Shown: positions 8,564 to 20,436 of the stretch, piece by piece
Layout of the letters: the number at the start of each line of letters is the position of its first letter
Position numbering within the stretch: position 1 is the stretch's first letter
Assembly: GCA_014529385.2 (NCBI GenBank)
Contig: CM043950.1
Coordinates: 153,008,445 to 153,068,444, forward strand
Direction of reading: 5' to 3'
Origin: Adiantum capillus-veneris
Taxonomy: Eukaryota > Streptophyta > Polypodiopsida > Polypodiales > Pteridaceae
Length of the DNA stretch: 60,000 bases
Position numbers and translations under genes: made by a program
The notes under the pieces: model-generated
Databases searched by the model: none
Told to the model about the DNA's origin: nothing
Seen by the model: only the letters and a program-made list of their open reading frames with translations

Positions 8564-9918
8564 ATGGTCGTCACCCCAAGCGGAATGGATACTTTGCGTG
8601 AAGGTGATGAGAGTGGAGTTGGAGAAGACGAAGTTTCTACACCAAGAGGATTGTTCCCCGATCCTCCCCCATCCCCATCTACGCCACGGATTGCACCAAT
8701 TCCTATGGAGGCTTTGGTCAAGTCAATGATGGAGATGATGCTACAACAAGAGGTGCAACACGCCTTCATGGAAGAAAGAAGGGCAGATATGGAGCGTAAG
8801 CCTGAGCAAGCACGCCTAGCGGCCAAAGAAAGACGGGCAGCTATGACATGCAGGAGTTGATCCTACACGTACTCTCCTCGAAGACCGAGCCACTCAAGGA
8901 GGTTGGCGAGTCATCAAGTAGCCCAGGTAGAGGCGAAGATTCCAACAATCTAGTCACTAAGAAGTTGACGTTTAGTAAGTACGATGGTAAGATGGATGCT
9001 TTTTTGATTCATTCTTGGTTGTATCAATTTAATGCTTACTTTGCGATTGTCAAGAAAACAAGTAACAGTAAAGTTTTGATTGATGCCATGTACCTAGCGA
9101 GTGATGCCATTAATTGGTATCAAGCTTGGCAAGAGTCACAGATGGTTGAGCATCTTGAGCATGCCGAGGAAGGCACACCCCTCCCTTTCAATTGGGTCGA
9201 CTGCCAAGACAAGCTCAAGGCTCGATTAATGCCACCACAGTACCCTGATCAGTTAAAAGAAGATTGGCGTGGTCTTAAGCAAAATGGATCCCCTGTTATG
9301 TCTTTTTCTAACCATATTTTGCAGATTGGCGTTCAATTATGTACGTCAGCCGATGAGAATCGCAAGGAGGCTTTCCTCTTTGAGTTAGACGAGTACATCA
9401 AGTTCGATGTCCAAGTTTTCAGCCCTAAGGACTATAATGACGCCGTCAGAACCTTAGCACAAGAAATGAAGCACAACAAAGGCAAGCCGAAGGAGAACAA
9501 GTTGAGTACTTGGCAAGACCAACCAAATAGTAAGCACGGTAAGACCATTGGTAAGAATGACCGTAATTCTTCTTATCAATCTTCTTCGACACCTAGAGCA
9601 CAGACCTCTCGCAATGAATCTAAAGAAAAGGCTAAACCTTAGGAAACCCGTAAGTTGAGGCCTAATGAAAAATATGCTCAAGGAATTTTAGGAGGTTGGT
9701 TAACTTTTAAAGAACAAGCAGAATATGCACGAGACAAACGATGTTTTAAGTGTCACACTAAAGGTGACATGAAACAAGATTGTCCTAAGGAAGACCCTAA
9801 AGAACCCATAGAATCCACATCATCCATGAATGCACTCAGTGAGAATACTAATGTGTCTAAAGTTTCTCATGATCATGTAGATGTGTCTCTCATGTTGTGT
9901 TATGGTCATTGTCAATAG
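8564..9918 (+). pseudogene. Ty3-type gag of E4
   Basis: Likely start is ATG 8564 just after the solo LTR. Gag is the capsid polyprotein that packages element RNA in virus-like particles. An N-terminal Pro- and charge-rich part (8564-8860) is followed, after a frameshift at about 8850, by the capsid core (8848-9642; motifs KLTFSKYDGK, INWYQAW, DYNDAVRTLAQEM). A TAG at 9640-9642 interrupts the same frame before the zinc knuckle CFKCHTKGDMKQDC (about 9748-9790), where the usual His is Asp (GDM for GHM). So it is broken by one frameshift and one stop, and the knuckle has lost a metal ligand. Confidence 0.8.
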
Positions 9919-10203
9919 TACACGCATTGTGATCTTGTTTGATTCGGGTAGTATGCATAATGTGATTAGCGACTCTCTCGTGAAAAGCGCCGTTTAGAAG
10001 CTCTCCCAATAGATCCCATCGTGATCTCTGGATTTGCTCCTGGCATGCACTCTTTGTTCACGCATGAATGTTCTGATGTGACAGTGTGAGTTCAAAATGT
10101 CGATTTCCATCGTCGTTTTGTGGTTTCTCCTCTCAAAGGATATGATTTGATTTTTGGCATCAAGTGGTTTAAAGGTTATAATCCATGCATTGATTGGAAA
10201 GAA
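9899..10203 (+). pseudogene. Retroviral-type aspartic protease of E4
   Basis: In the frame after gag the sequence reads ILFDSGSMHNVIS, the catalytic D-S-G motif, and further on DLIFGIKWF, matching the conserved DxILGxxWL region near the end of Ty3 proteases. Stops (from about 9997) and a frameshift lie between them. It would have cut the Gag-Pol polyprotein. The reverse transcriptase that should follow is absent. Confidence 0.7.
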
Positions 10204-10529
10204 AACACTCTCTCACAGTTGTAAAAGCACCTCCTCGAAAGAGGTTAAGACACGTAGTATAACTGTTTCTCTCAGTACACAGTCCCACAGTCTAGAAAAG
10301 CATGAATCATTGCATGAAAAGAACTCTCTTGCTATCATGTCTTCTCCGAAGCACGACACGCATTTCTTGCATGATAGGGATGTGATTGTTCATAAGGAGC
10401 CTTTTGGTGGTTTGGATGATGATGTTTCTAGAAAAGCTAACCTCATTGCAGATACAATCCGTCTTGCAGGTCCGAGCTTGGCTCTCAAGTCGAGGTCCAA
10501 GAAACCCGCTCAGGAAGTATTGTGAGTTT

Positions 10530-10780
10530 GCATGATTAATCAGTACGCATTGTTCGAGTTTCCCATTCGTGACGGTCTCTTATATTTTCGTCACCGTATT
10601 TCTGTGTTTCCTTTTCACAAGCATTATGTATGGCACGATGCACATGATTCACTCACAGATGAGCACGGATATATGCAGATCAATCTCGAAAAGGAAGAAA
10701 TTTGGCTTTCAAGGGATTCACAATGTCTCACAATTGTCCGTTTGCTCAGTCGCTTTTGCATGTTCATTCCTTAGCATGAC
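10530..10780 (+). pseudogene. Possible integrase N-terminal fragment of E4
   Basis: A frame starting at 10532 reads FPIRDGLLYFRHRISV and then HKHYVWHDAHDS, resembling the segment just before and within the His-His zinc region of Ty3 integrases (DGLLYxxxRLxVP ... HD). The Cys pair is not found. The following 10.78-11.06 kb shows nothing I can assign. Low confidence because the match is short. Confidence 0.4.
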
Positions 10781-11083
10781 ACAGTCCCAGAAAAAGCACG
10801 AGCACAATTGTCCTTCAAGCATTAGCAATTCCGTTGTGATTTGCCACAGCTAATAGGTTTAGGTAAGAAAGTCAAGTTTCAATCTCACTTCTCGCGTGTG
10901 TTTGGTGAATGGTTTGGCACTCCGTCACTTTGTTCATCTGGTAATTTTCCAACCACTCTACATGGAACGGATATGTTTATGGTTTGTGTTTGAAGTGGTT
11001 TCAGGAATTTTCCTCATCGGAGATTCTTGAAGAAGGTGGACCGACGACCATAGACGAAGTTGGAGCATTGGAGCCGCAGCAGT

Positions 11084-12460
11084 TCATTCTGTGTCATTTT
11101 CGGCGCGGCCCAAAGAAGCAAGCGTTGCAGACTTTTTAGCAAATCTAAGAAAGTAGAAGTAGCCTCTTTTTCTGACCATCACTTTGTGGATGAAATGAGG
11201 AGGAAACTTGATCATAGTACCCATGTTTTCAAACACGCCTCTCCAAAACAGGCTCGTCCTACGAGGATCACAATCACTGACAATAGATTGTGGTATACCA
11301 TGGTACTTAAACACATTGTACATAAACAATCGTGCCATCTGGTCAGATTTTATCTTCGTGCCAGGGATAAAATGGGCTTGTTTGTTAAACCTACAAATAA
11401 TGGTCCATATTCCATCATTCCCTATTGGCGTTCTTGGAAGATCAAGATAAAATCCATAGCTATACTTTCCCATGGTTTATCTGGAATAGGTAGTGGTTGT
11501 AACAACCCTAGTGCCTTTTGCCTGTCAAACTTGACCTTTGAGCAAATCATGCATGCTCGCACAAAGGCATCCACATTTCTCCTCAAAGTAAGCCAATAAA
11601 AAAATGTCTCAACCGCTTTCATTGTTGTATCTATACCACAATGCCATGCATACGATGGAACATGGCTTTCTACCATACTTATGTCGCAATGGCCTAGTGA
11701 CACATAGTCTGCCATGCATCATCATAAAACCATCCCTGAGGAGATAGTGCTCATGGTGTTGCCTATCTTGCAACTGTTCAAAGATCCTTGAGAAATCTTC
11801 ATCAAACAGCATACTATTCCTTCATGTCATCAAGATCATGATGATAAGGAATTGACACAACTGAAATTTGTGGCTTTCTTGACAATGCATCAGCCACAAC
11901 ATTCTTCTTGACTTCCACATGCACGATCTGGAAGTGGAACATAGAGAGAATGTTTTTCCATTGCATATGCTTTTCGGATAACTTTGACTATATCAAAAAG
12001 TGTCACAAAGTCTGACGATTTGTCTGAAGTTTGAACAACAAAATCGGCACCTAGCAGGTAGTGTTTCCAACTAGAGCATTCGTCAGACCAGATGGCATCA
12101 CTTGAAACTCATGTAAACCAAATGTCATTCTAAACGCAATCTTGTGCACATCCTGTAATTTGATACGAATCTTATGGTATCCACTCTTCTATCCGATTAA
12201 AAATTGCAACACCCTCTAAACAGTCAAGAATATCATACTCCTTGGAATAGAAAACCTGTTCTTGATGTTATTCTTATTCAACGCACACTAATCAATACAC
12301 ATGCGCCAAGAGCCATCCTTCTTTTGCAATAGAAGCATTGGGGAGGAAAAGGGTGAAGAACTAGGTTGAATCAGCCCTTTCTCTAGTAGCTCCTCTAATT
12401 GGCGGGACGCTTTAGGAGTCGCTTTCGCAAAGGGCTTCTTTGCTGAATTTTTCTTTGACT
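11084..12460 (-). pseudogene. Ty3 pol relic (RT, RNase H, integrase), minus strand
   Basis: Read on the minus strand from right to left. The RT fingers region is at about 12290-12400 ([26 protein letters not shown]), followed by RT remains to about 12100 ([23 protein letters not shown]). A deletion then joins RT to the RNase H end (WKNILSMFHFQIVHVE, about 11930). The integrase follows: Cys pair CMIC and LGLLQPLPIPDKPWESI (11422-11715), then the core with SDCDPRRTSLFW at about 11240-11290 (11084-11473). Frameshifts and stops are frequent. Opposite in strand to E4 gag, so it belongs to another element. Confidence 0.75.
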
Positions 12461-13076
12461 AGCCCCCTTTTACGTTGCCCTGGAATCCACTCTCTTCTCC
12501 CTTCAACAAAGCATGACCAGTGTTGGCAACTTCCATAAGCTGAGTTAGGGTGGCCACTTTGTTCTTTGATCAATAGTTTCTAAGCGCAAGAGCCTTCTGT
12601 ACAGGAACCAGATTAGCTAGTTGCTAATCCTCCACATGTACGCACAGTTTCATCGGAAAAGATTGCGAAAACAGAGAGTTTTCTCGCGTTAAAAGTCATC
12701 CAATTCAAAGGGGAACTGTCCCATTGTGTGCGGAAGCTCCTAAGACTCACGTCGTGGTTATGCGCATGGAAACGAACAATACATGCCACAAACAGTCTTT
12801 GGGGATATGCAAGGCATAATGCCAAACCCCATGTATGATAATATCGGTTTATAGCCAAGGTTTTAGTGCAATCAAGGCCAATTTGTGGTGCTAGAGGCCG
12901 CTTTTGGTATGGCTGGTTTTTCGAATCAGTAGGCAAATATGGCACCATGAAGTCAAGATCCTAATGGCCAAGGAGCGCAGATGATCCCTACCATTGTACC
13001 CATGTTGCAGACACTTCCCTATGATAATTTGGGAGTGTCATGAAAGCCAAAACCATACAAAGTAGGCGGGGCAGTT

Positions 13077-13520
13077 GTGAAGTTTGATACCTTCAGTGGA
13101 TTTGAGGACAAAACGAAGGCTCTCACTTTCTTGCAACAGTTTGATATTGCCTATGTAGGGGGCAATTTTACACAGGCCTCCAAGGTCAGGAAAGCTACCA
13201 CTTTCTTGAAAGGTAATGCGCGTTCATGGTGGACGACATTGTTGATGCATAGACAGGCACCCACCACATGGGTTTACTCCAAGACAATGTTTGCATGTGC
13301 GTGGCTGTCAAATGAATTTGAAGCCGATGTCACGACCGATTGGCACCAACTCAATGCAGCTACTTGCAAAAGCTTAGAGGAGTACAATCGGAAGTTTTGT
13401 AAAGCGTTGCTTTCAGTAACTTCCTATAGGTTCGTGCCATTGACAATGCAGATTGAGAAGTATTGTTGTGAGCTGCCTTTACATGGTCATTTGAGAAGAC
13501 CTACTAGTGGGGCATTATAA
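13077..13520 (+). pseudogene. Ty3 gag capsid fragment
   Basis: Open frame carrying the Ty3 gag capsid core: FDTFSGFEDKTKALTFLQQFD, KATTFLKGNARSWWTTLL, and EYNRKFCKALL. The same block is found, broken, in E1 gag at about 44610-44770 (FSGYRDASKAL, KGNARTxWSTLL). The sequence stops at TAA 13518-13520 without a zinc knuckle. The true start is probably upstream. It lies on the opposite strand from the pol relic to its left, so the two are not one collinear element. Confidence 0.75.
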
Positions 13521-13626
13521 TGTGCAAAAGGGGGAGAGAGATGCACGAGAGCAAATCATTGCCCTACATGAGACAAGGGACAAGGCAAGCTTTCCATTTA
13601 AGTTGTCATCACCTGCTTCCACTACT

Positions 13627-13661
13627 CACACACACACACATACACACACGCACACACACAC
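13627..13661 (+). repeat. (CA)n microsatellite, imperfect
   Basis: CA repeats with two interruptions (TACACA, CGCACA). Confidence 0.9.
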
Positions 13662-14337
13662 TGTAGTTCACAATAGCTCAAAAATCAGCCCCTCTCAATT
13701 TTGGGCGCCCCCAGCTGGGATGAGATACTTTGGAATGTGTGTTGACGTGCAACCTACCATGTGTCCGGTTTTCCCTTTTTGAGTTAATTTCCTAGGATCC
13801 ACCGACTTATAAAGTGTAGCGTGGGGCCTAAATGACTTTAACTAAGCCTAGCCACCCTTTTACTACTCAGATTCTAGTGCCGATTGGCCCAACCAACTCG
13901 TGGCGAGTGGCCTTCAATGCTGCGAGTGAAACTCTCGGCCAGCGACCGTTTCACACGGGCCATACAATGTCCAACCATTTGTGACTTCAACAAGAGGGTC
14001 CCAATAATTATAAAAAGTCAAGGGAAAGAAACCAACAACTAAGGTTAGTGGTTGTCACAGCCTCGCAACAACGGTACACTCTCATTCCGCCATAATCACA
14101 ATCCTCTTACTAGTTTCAATATCGAGAAAATTCACAAAGATACACAGAATAATTCTTCATCTTTATCTATAAGCCTGTTCCGTAATCTATCCAGACTTGA
14201 TGATAAGATACAAGACAGAAGGAAAGAAGTTGTCTAGATAGCGCTACAATAAAATTGCTACAAACATATTTCACATGTGCCAAAGCCATGACAAAAATAA
14301 AAATACTAATTGAGTCAGTGTTTGAGATACTACTCAC
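13662..14337. other. Unassigned sequence between gag relic and kinase exons
   Basis: No coding homology seen. I looked here on the minus strand for the next kinase exon (an APE-type motif after the activation loop) and did not find it. Confidence 0.45.
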
Positions 14338-15677
14338 AAGAGCTGCCTTTCAGTGGAGGGGGGCCATCCTCAGAAACCACTTGAGCTGCAAACTTCAGCA
14401 TCTTGCTAAGGCCAAGGTCTGCAACCTTTAAATGCCCCGAATTGTCTCGCAAAATATTTCTGGTATCTTACTGAACATGTAAAGAACTTGAACAGACTTT
14501 ACAAAAAATTACATAGCTCTACTGTTTGAATGCTTTGCATGCACAATTAAGGAGGAAGTACAAAGCAACTGTGTCATTGTATTTGACTAGCTCAGCAATC
14601 ACATGCTTCATGGTACTATTCAAAATTCCCCATGTTTTACAGGTGGAAATTACAGTCCTCCAAAATAAGATGCAGTTAGAGTGGGATGAGGTAAGCCACA
14701 CAACACAAACACCTTTTGTGCGGAAAGAACCCAAGCAGATTAAACACGAGGTCTGTTGTCCTTACTTGGGCTTCAAGTCCCTATGAACGATTGCCTCTGG
14801 TTTATGTTCATGCATGAAATTTAAGCCCCTGCACACAAAATAGATACAAACAAGTCACACCACGAGAAGAACTGCTCCAAAGTCAAAGAGAGAGACACAG
14901 AAGTCCTAGGCTTCAGCCCAAAGATTAGAAAATGTCCACAACTTTGAAGCGGACAAAGAGGGAAACAATTTTGCGGGTTATGCTTGCTCTCTAAAAAAGA
15001 ATATCAGGTTGATGCTGTAAAAATCGGCATTATACACGGCCAAAACACTGTTTTGTGTTCTTCTCTCCACATGGACTAGAAGTTTCAAATTTCACAAGAT
15101 GACAACATTGTATAGTGCAGAAATGCCCTTATAATTTTCACAATCTTTGCCTTGCTGAAAAGTGGCCAAATTAAGGTAGTATTTCTGTTGTGTTTTACTT
15201 TGCATATAATACAAGTCCAATGGAAACATTAGGCTCAACATTAACCAATGTATCTTCAAGAAGAAGACAGTTGTGGAGCTACAGAAACACTCCCAAACTG
15301 CACAATAGCATCTCTGGGAGCTGCAGCTGATATATAATGGATCAGCCAAAATACAACTTTTCTCAGAGATGAGCATGAGGACCACATACCTTGCAATATT
15401 GAGAGAAAAATCTATTACTTTAGATGGCTTAAGAGCACGATTTTGATTCAAATATTGATATAAGTCCCCCTGATTTATAGAAGAAACAGAATATCACTAT
15501 AAGATCGCTACTTACAGGCAGTACTGATAATTACCACTTTATAAGTATAGACATACCTGAGGCAAGTATTCAAAGATGATCATCAAAGGAGTACTCTGTG
15601 TGACCGCACCAAGAAATTGTACAATGTTTGGATGACGTAGCGTCTGTATGAGGGACAACTCCCATCTAAATGCCAGG
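14338..15677 (-). CDS. ILK-like / Raf-like group C protein kinase, four internal exons (partial)
   Basis: Host gene on the minus strand, seen as four exons with GT-AG splice sites and consistent phase: 15557-15677 (ELSLIQTLRHPNIVQFLGAV), 15390-15469 (GDLYQYLNQ...), 14766-14828 (FMHEHKPEAIVHRDLKP) and 14338-14459 (NILRDNSGHLKVADLGLSK). They cover kinase subdomains III to VII: helix C region, hinge, catalytic loop HRDLKPxN and the metal-binding motif, here DLG instead of DFG. HPNIVQFLGAVTQSTP and HEHKPEAI followed by NILRD are hallmarks of the plant integrin-linked-kinase-like (ankyrin) family of Raf-like MAPKKKs. The Gly-rich loop exon should lie right of 15677 and the APE/C-lobe exons left of 14338; I found neither. 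It may be a gene with TE-filled introns or a fragment. Confidence 0.82.
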
Positions 15678-16676
15678 CTGAAAACGAAAGACTGCTTAAT
15701 AGACAATAACAAAAGACCTAGTTTTGTAACCTGAGGACTTCTTATTCTTGAATCTAGTTAAGTGACACACACAAAAAGAGCTACATGAGAAACAGTTAAC
15801 TAGGTCGATAATAAATATCACACTTAGGTGGTTAACGCCCAGACAGGTGTTTAACAGCTACATAAGAAACAGATAGCTTGACTACCCATTCAATATAGAT
15901 AGTTACACCTGGGGTCCTTAACAGTTAGACGTGTGTATCAGCAGGTTTGTTTGAGCAAATTTAAAACAATAGCAGCTAACAAAAATTATAAACGATGGCA
16001 TCACTGGAACCTTGCTTTATACGTTGGCTTTCAGTGCTGAAGCTGCACTCCTTTTGTCTTAAATCATGCACAGCGGTCACTTTTCCGGCAAGTCAATTTC
16101 CTAAATCCTAAAGAACTAACCCACTTGCAAACACAAGGCCTTATTTCCCCACTTCACTTGGAGGTGAATCCGTACCAGTGCAGCCCTCCAAAGTCCTGAA
16201 ATCTGACACACTCAAGCAACAAACACCATCTCTACATCCTGCTGTGGTGTTACTCATATTTTGATGTCGTGCCCTAAATGTTTCCAAGGTGGTGTCTTAC
16301 ACACATTCATACCACCACTACATCTGGATAACCTTCATCTTCAACTTTTATTTCTCTGCTTCTCTCCATGCCCCTAAGCCCTCCTCAATCTCACTTGGTG
16401 TCACATTTGAAGGTGCGGTCTGAGGTAACATGATAGAATCCTGAGTCCCTAAGAGGTGTGACTGGTTCAGGGTTAGGGTTTCTACGTAAGGTCATGAACG
16501 CATCTGATCATTGCGTTCGTTTGGCCAGTCATACACTCTCTCCCTAGAAAGGTGGCACATGCCAATCTCTTCGTCAAAGCCAAACTCCTCTTTGCCATAG
16601 TTGGATTTCTACTCCTTTTTCATGCATTGTACTTGCATTTGTAATCATCTATCTGGCACTAAGAACATCTGAGTGG
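15678..16676. other. Unassigned sequence upstream of the kinase exons
   Basis: A plausible acceptor (polypyrimidine then CAG) closes the kinase exon at 15678. No further exon could be recognised; this may be intron or 5' flank. The minus strand is open for a short way at about 16000-16090 but matches nothing I know. Confidence 0.4.
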
Positions 16677-17108
16677 CCTTAGGGTCTTGGACTAATTTGA
16701 TTGAGTTTTGTAGATCCCAGCTGAGGGGCCGAACACCTAGCAAAAGAAGAAGAAACAGAAGAATTACCAACTTACAGAACATCAGCCGAGTGGCCCAAAA
16801 ATCTATTGGGTTAGGACTGAAAATCCTAACCCCCAATAACTTGCAGTACCCAAGCTGATGGGGCCTAAAGACTAAAATAAAGCAACACACTCACACCTTA
16901 GGGTCTTGGACTACCTTGGTTGATTTTTGAAGATACGGGCCGAGGGGCCTAAAACCTAGCAAAAGACAAAGAAATAGAAGAATTACCAGCTTACAGAACA
17001 TCGGCCGAGCCGCCGAGTGGCCCAAAAATCTTTTGGGTTAGGATTGAAAATCCTAAACCCCAACAACTTACACTACCCCGACCGATGGGGCCTAAAGGCT
17101 AAAATAAA

Positions 17109-17112
<4 letters not shown>
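16677..17112 (+). repeat. Tandem duplication, 219-bp unit, two copies
   Basis: Two copies begin CCTTAGGGTCTTGGACTA at 16677 and 16896. Both contain GAGGGGCC...AACACCTAGCAAAAG-like sequence, a GGCCGAGTGGCCCAAAAATCT block and a TGATGGGGCCTAAAG end. They differ by substitutions and an extra CCGAGC in the second copy. No coding capacity is evident. A related GAGGGGCCTAAA stretch recurs near 57245. Confidence 0.88.

Positions 17113-17144
<32 letters not shown>
17113..17144 (+). repeat. (CA)16 microsatellite
   Basis: Uninterrupted CA dinucleotides directly after the second 219-bp copy. Confidence 0.95.
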
Positions 17145-17148
<4 letters not shown>

Positions 17149-17340
17149 TTTGCATAGAAGAGATAATGGCATGGCAGTTGTACGAACAACCCTCCATTTG
17201 CAGAAACTCTGCCACGTGGCAGTGCTGTATGGGCAGCTCAAGGAGCGCATGGTTTTCGACTTGGAGCTTTTAGATTCAAGTGCTTTTCATGTAACTACTT
17301 TTGGTGATCCCGATTATAGACTCAGGAAGACATCTACTTC

Positions 17341-20300
17341 TTGAAGAATACAATGGACTCAGCTCTTCTTACAGCATCTGATGGAAATGCACTGAGTGAC
17401 TGGATTATAGACTCAGGGGTATCACTTCATGTGTCTCCAAACAAGGAGTGGTTTACCTCTTATGTGCCCACTAAAGATCATGTTCGGCTAGGCAATGGGC
17501 AGACATCTGAGATCTTAGGTGTTGGAGATGTTCAATTGAAGTTTCAAAATGGCTCTTCTTTCAAGCTGAAGAATGTGAGACATGTTCCCGCAATTACAAA
17601 GAGCTTGATTAGCACAGGTTTACTTGATGATGCTGGCTACGTCACCACTTTTGGATAGAACATGTGGAAGATATCCAAGGATTCTATGACAGTAGCACAT
17701 GGAGTAAAGTCTGGAGGACTTTACATGATTTATGTATCAAATGTCTCTAAAAATGTAATCAATGTAACCGAGCAGCCGAACGTTTCTTTGTGGCATAGCC
17801 GGTTAGGACATATGTCCAAGAAGGGAATGGAAATCTTGTCTCGTTCTAATTATTTGCCTGGCTTTTCATTTAATGATTTTGAATTCTGTGAACATTGTCT
17901 ATATGGTAAGCAAACACAGCAGCCACATAAGCATAGAAACAGTAGAAGAGATACACAGTTGGCACTTGTTCATAGTGATTTGTGTAGACCTATGCCTAAC
18001 CTATCTCTAGGGGGAGCTTCTTACTTTATGACATTTATAGATGATTACTCGAGGAAAGTATGGGTTTAATTTCTCAAGCACAAGGATGAAGCATTTAGTG
18101 TTTTCAAAACGTTTGTGACACTTGTAGAAAATCAGAGTGGCGAGAAGCTTAAATGCTTACGCACTGACAATGGTGGAGAGTATGTTTCAAAGGCCTTTCA
18201 GGACTTTTGTGAGACAAAAGGTATAAAACGTGAACTTACTGCTCCTTACAATCCTCCTCAAAATGGTGTTGCTGAGAGGATGAATAGGACTATACAAGAG
18301 AAGGTCAGAAGTATGTTGTCTAATGCACAGCTGCCAAATGGGTTTTGGGCTGAAGCTGTATCAACAGCTGTTCATCTTGTAAATAGATCTCCTAGCAAGG
18401 TTTTGCAGAAGGATTCAGTGCCAGAGATGGTATGGTCAGGCAAAATGCCCTCATACAAGCATCTCAGAGTCTTTGGCTGTGAGGCATATACTCACGTTCC
18501 AAAGGAATTTAGGAACAAACTTGAGCCAAAGAGTAGAAAGTGCATCTTTCTAGGCTATGGTAATTCTGGTGAGATGGGGTACAGACTTTGGGATCCCGAA
18601 TCTAGAAAGGTTGTCCGCAACAATGATGTTCACTTTAATGAATCCAAATATCATTCTAAACCAGAGAGGGTTGAGGAGATTAGAAGAGTTGTCTTCCAAG
18701 AAGATGGACCTGCACGTGCAAGACAAAATGTCAGGGCTCAAGAGGAGCAAGGACAGGATAGAGTGGAACCACAGGTTGTGGCTGAGCCTGAGCCACCTAT
18801 TGTGCGTAGATCTGGACGTGTCACGCGACCTCCTGATAGGTTTGTTCCATCTATGAACTATGTCATGTTGACTGATTGCAATGAGCCTTCATGTTACAAG
18901 GAAGCAGTGCAAATGAAGGACTCCGGGAATTGGCAATTGGCCATGCAGTCAGAGATGACAGCTCTGCATAAAAAAAAGACATGGAAGCTAGTTAAATTAC
19001 CACAGGGCAAAAAGGCTCTACCTTGTAAATGGGTTTACAGGTATAAGATCATCGCTCATGATAGTCAGCCAAAGTACAAAGCAAGGCTTGTTTCCAAGGG
19101 CTTTAAGCAAGAACAAGGCATTGACTTTGATGAAGTCTTCTCTCTGGTGGTCAAGATGACTACATTGAGATGCTTTCTTGCATTGGTTGCCATATTAGAT
19201 TTGGTGTTGCACCAAATGGATGTTAAGACAGCGTTCTTGCATGGTGATTTAGATGTGGAAATTTACATGCAACAGCCAGAAGGGTTTGTTGAGAAAGGCA
19301 AGGAAGATTGGGTATGCCAGTTGTTAAAGAGTCTTTATGGCTTAAAACAATCACCGAGGGCATGGTACCATAAATTCCACAAGTTTATGCTTTCTCAAGG
19401 CTACAAACGTAGTGAGTTCGATCACTGTCTATATACAAAGAAGGCTAAGGATGGTAGTTGGCTGATCCTTATTTTGTATGTGGATGACATGTTGATTGCT
19501 GGCAAGCACTTGGAAGAAATTTCAGCTTTGAAGTCAAAGATGGCAAAATCGTTTGACATGAAAGACATGGGTGAGGCAAGTCATATACTTGGTATGCGCA
19601 TTGAGAGAGACAGATCAAAGAAGTTGATTTGGTTATCTCAAACAGAGTATATTGACAAGGTTTTGCAACGTTTCAATATGGAGAAGGGAAAGGCACTGAG
19701 TGTTCCATTGCCACCATATGTGAAACTTAGCAAACAAGATTGTCCTGTGTCTGAAGAAGAACACGCTGAAATGGATAAGATTCCATATGCGTCTGCAGTG
19801 GGTAGTTTGATGTATGCAATGATTGCTACTAGCCCAGACATTGCATTTGCAGTGGGAGTAGTAAGTCGATACATGTCAAACCCAGGCAAGAAACATTGGG
19901 AGGCAGTGAAAGGAATATTGAGATACCTGAAAGCTACAAAGAGTATGCGTATATGCTATGGGAGTCAGGAGCTAAGTGTAAAGGGTTTTACAGACTCAGA
20001 TTATGCAGGTGACTTAGACAACCGAAGGTCTACGTCAGGGTATATCTTTACATTGGCTGGTGGAGCAGTATCATGGCGTTCTAGATTACAAGATTGTGTT
20101 ACTCAGTCTACTACAGAGGCTGAATATGTTGCAGCATCAGAGGCATGCAAAGAATCAATTTGGCTTAATCGACTAGTAACAGATTTGGGAATCAAAGAAG
20201 AGATGCCTGTGTTATATTGTGATAGTCAAAGTGCTATACAATTGGCTCGCAATCCAGTTTATCACTCAAAGACAAAGCATGTGGATGTGAAGTATCATTT

Positions 20301-20436
20301 CATCAGGGAAATGCTCGAGGATAAGCAACTTCAGCTTGTCAAAGTTCACACCACAGAAAATCTTGCTGATCTACTTACAAAAGGACTTCCCTCAGAGAGC
20401 TTTGCGCATTTTCGCAAGCAGTTAGGTGTAGGGTAG
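17341..20436 (+). pseudogene. Copia pol: protease, integrase, RT, RNase H (two stops, no frameshift)
   Basis: One frame from 17341 to TAG 20434-20436, interrupted only by TAG 17656-17658 and TAA 18067-18069. Protease: WIIDSGVSLHVSP. GAG pre-integrase zinc region: LWHSRLGHMS...CEHCLYGK. Integrase core with DYSRKVWV, then TDNGGEYVSKAF and NPPQNGVAERMNR (third acidic residue). RT: KWVYRYKI, KTAFLHGDL, and catalytic YVDDMLIAG at about 19480. RNase H: STTEAEYVAASEA and TKHVDVKYHFIRE, ending ADLLTKGLP. The 773-codon stretch from 18115 is fully open, so this copy died recently or only partly. gag is not recognisable upstream. Confidence 0.93.

Larger units (their letters stand above)
6924..11060 (+). 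mobile_element. Degraded Ty3-type element E4
   Basis: An LTR-like segment (about 6924-7604) is followed by a perfect tRNA-Met primer-binding site, a leader, a gag (8564-9918), a retroviral-type protease (about 9899-10203) and a short piece resembling the integrase N-terminal region (about 10530-10700). Reverse transcriptase and RNase H are missing, so a large internal deletion has occurred. No 3' LTR is seen. A solo LTR from another family sits between leader and gag. Confidence 0.7.

Noticed and set aside
11060-11599. 179-residue plus-strand frame
   Set aside because: It lies opposite the minus-strand Ty3 integrase, which has recognisable motifs; this frame has none.
12613-12948. 111-residue minus-strand frame between pol and gag relics
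   Set aside because: No motif or homology recognised; composition does not stand out from neighbouring non-coding sequence.
14526-14786. Plus-strand frame across the kinase locus
   Set aside because: It is antisense to a kinase intron and the HRD exon; the minus-strand exon with splice sites explains the region.
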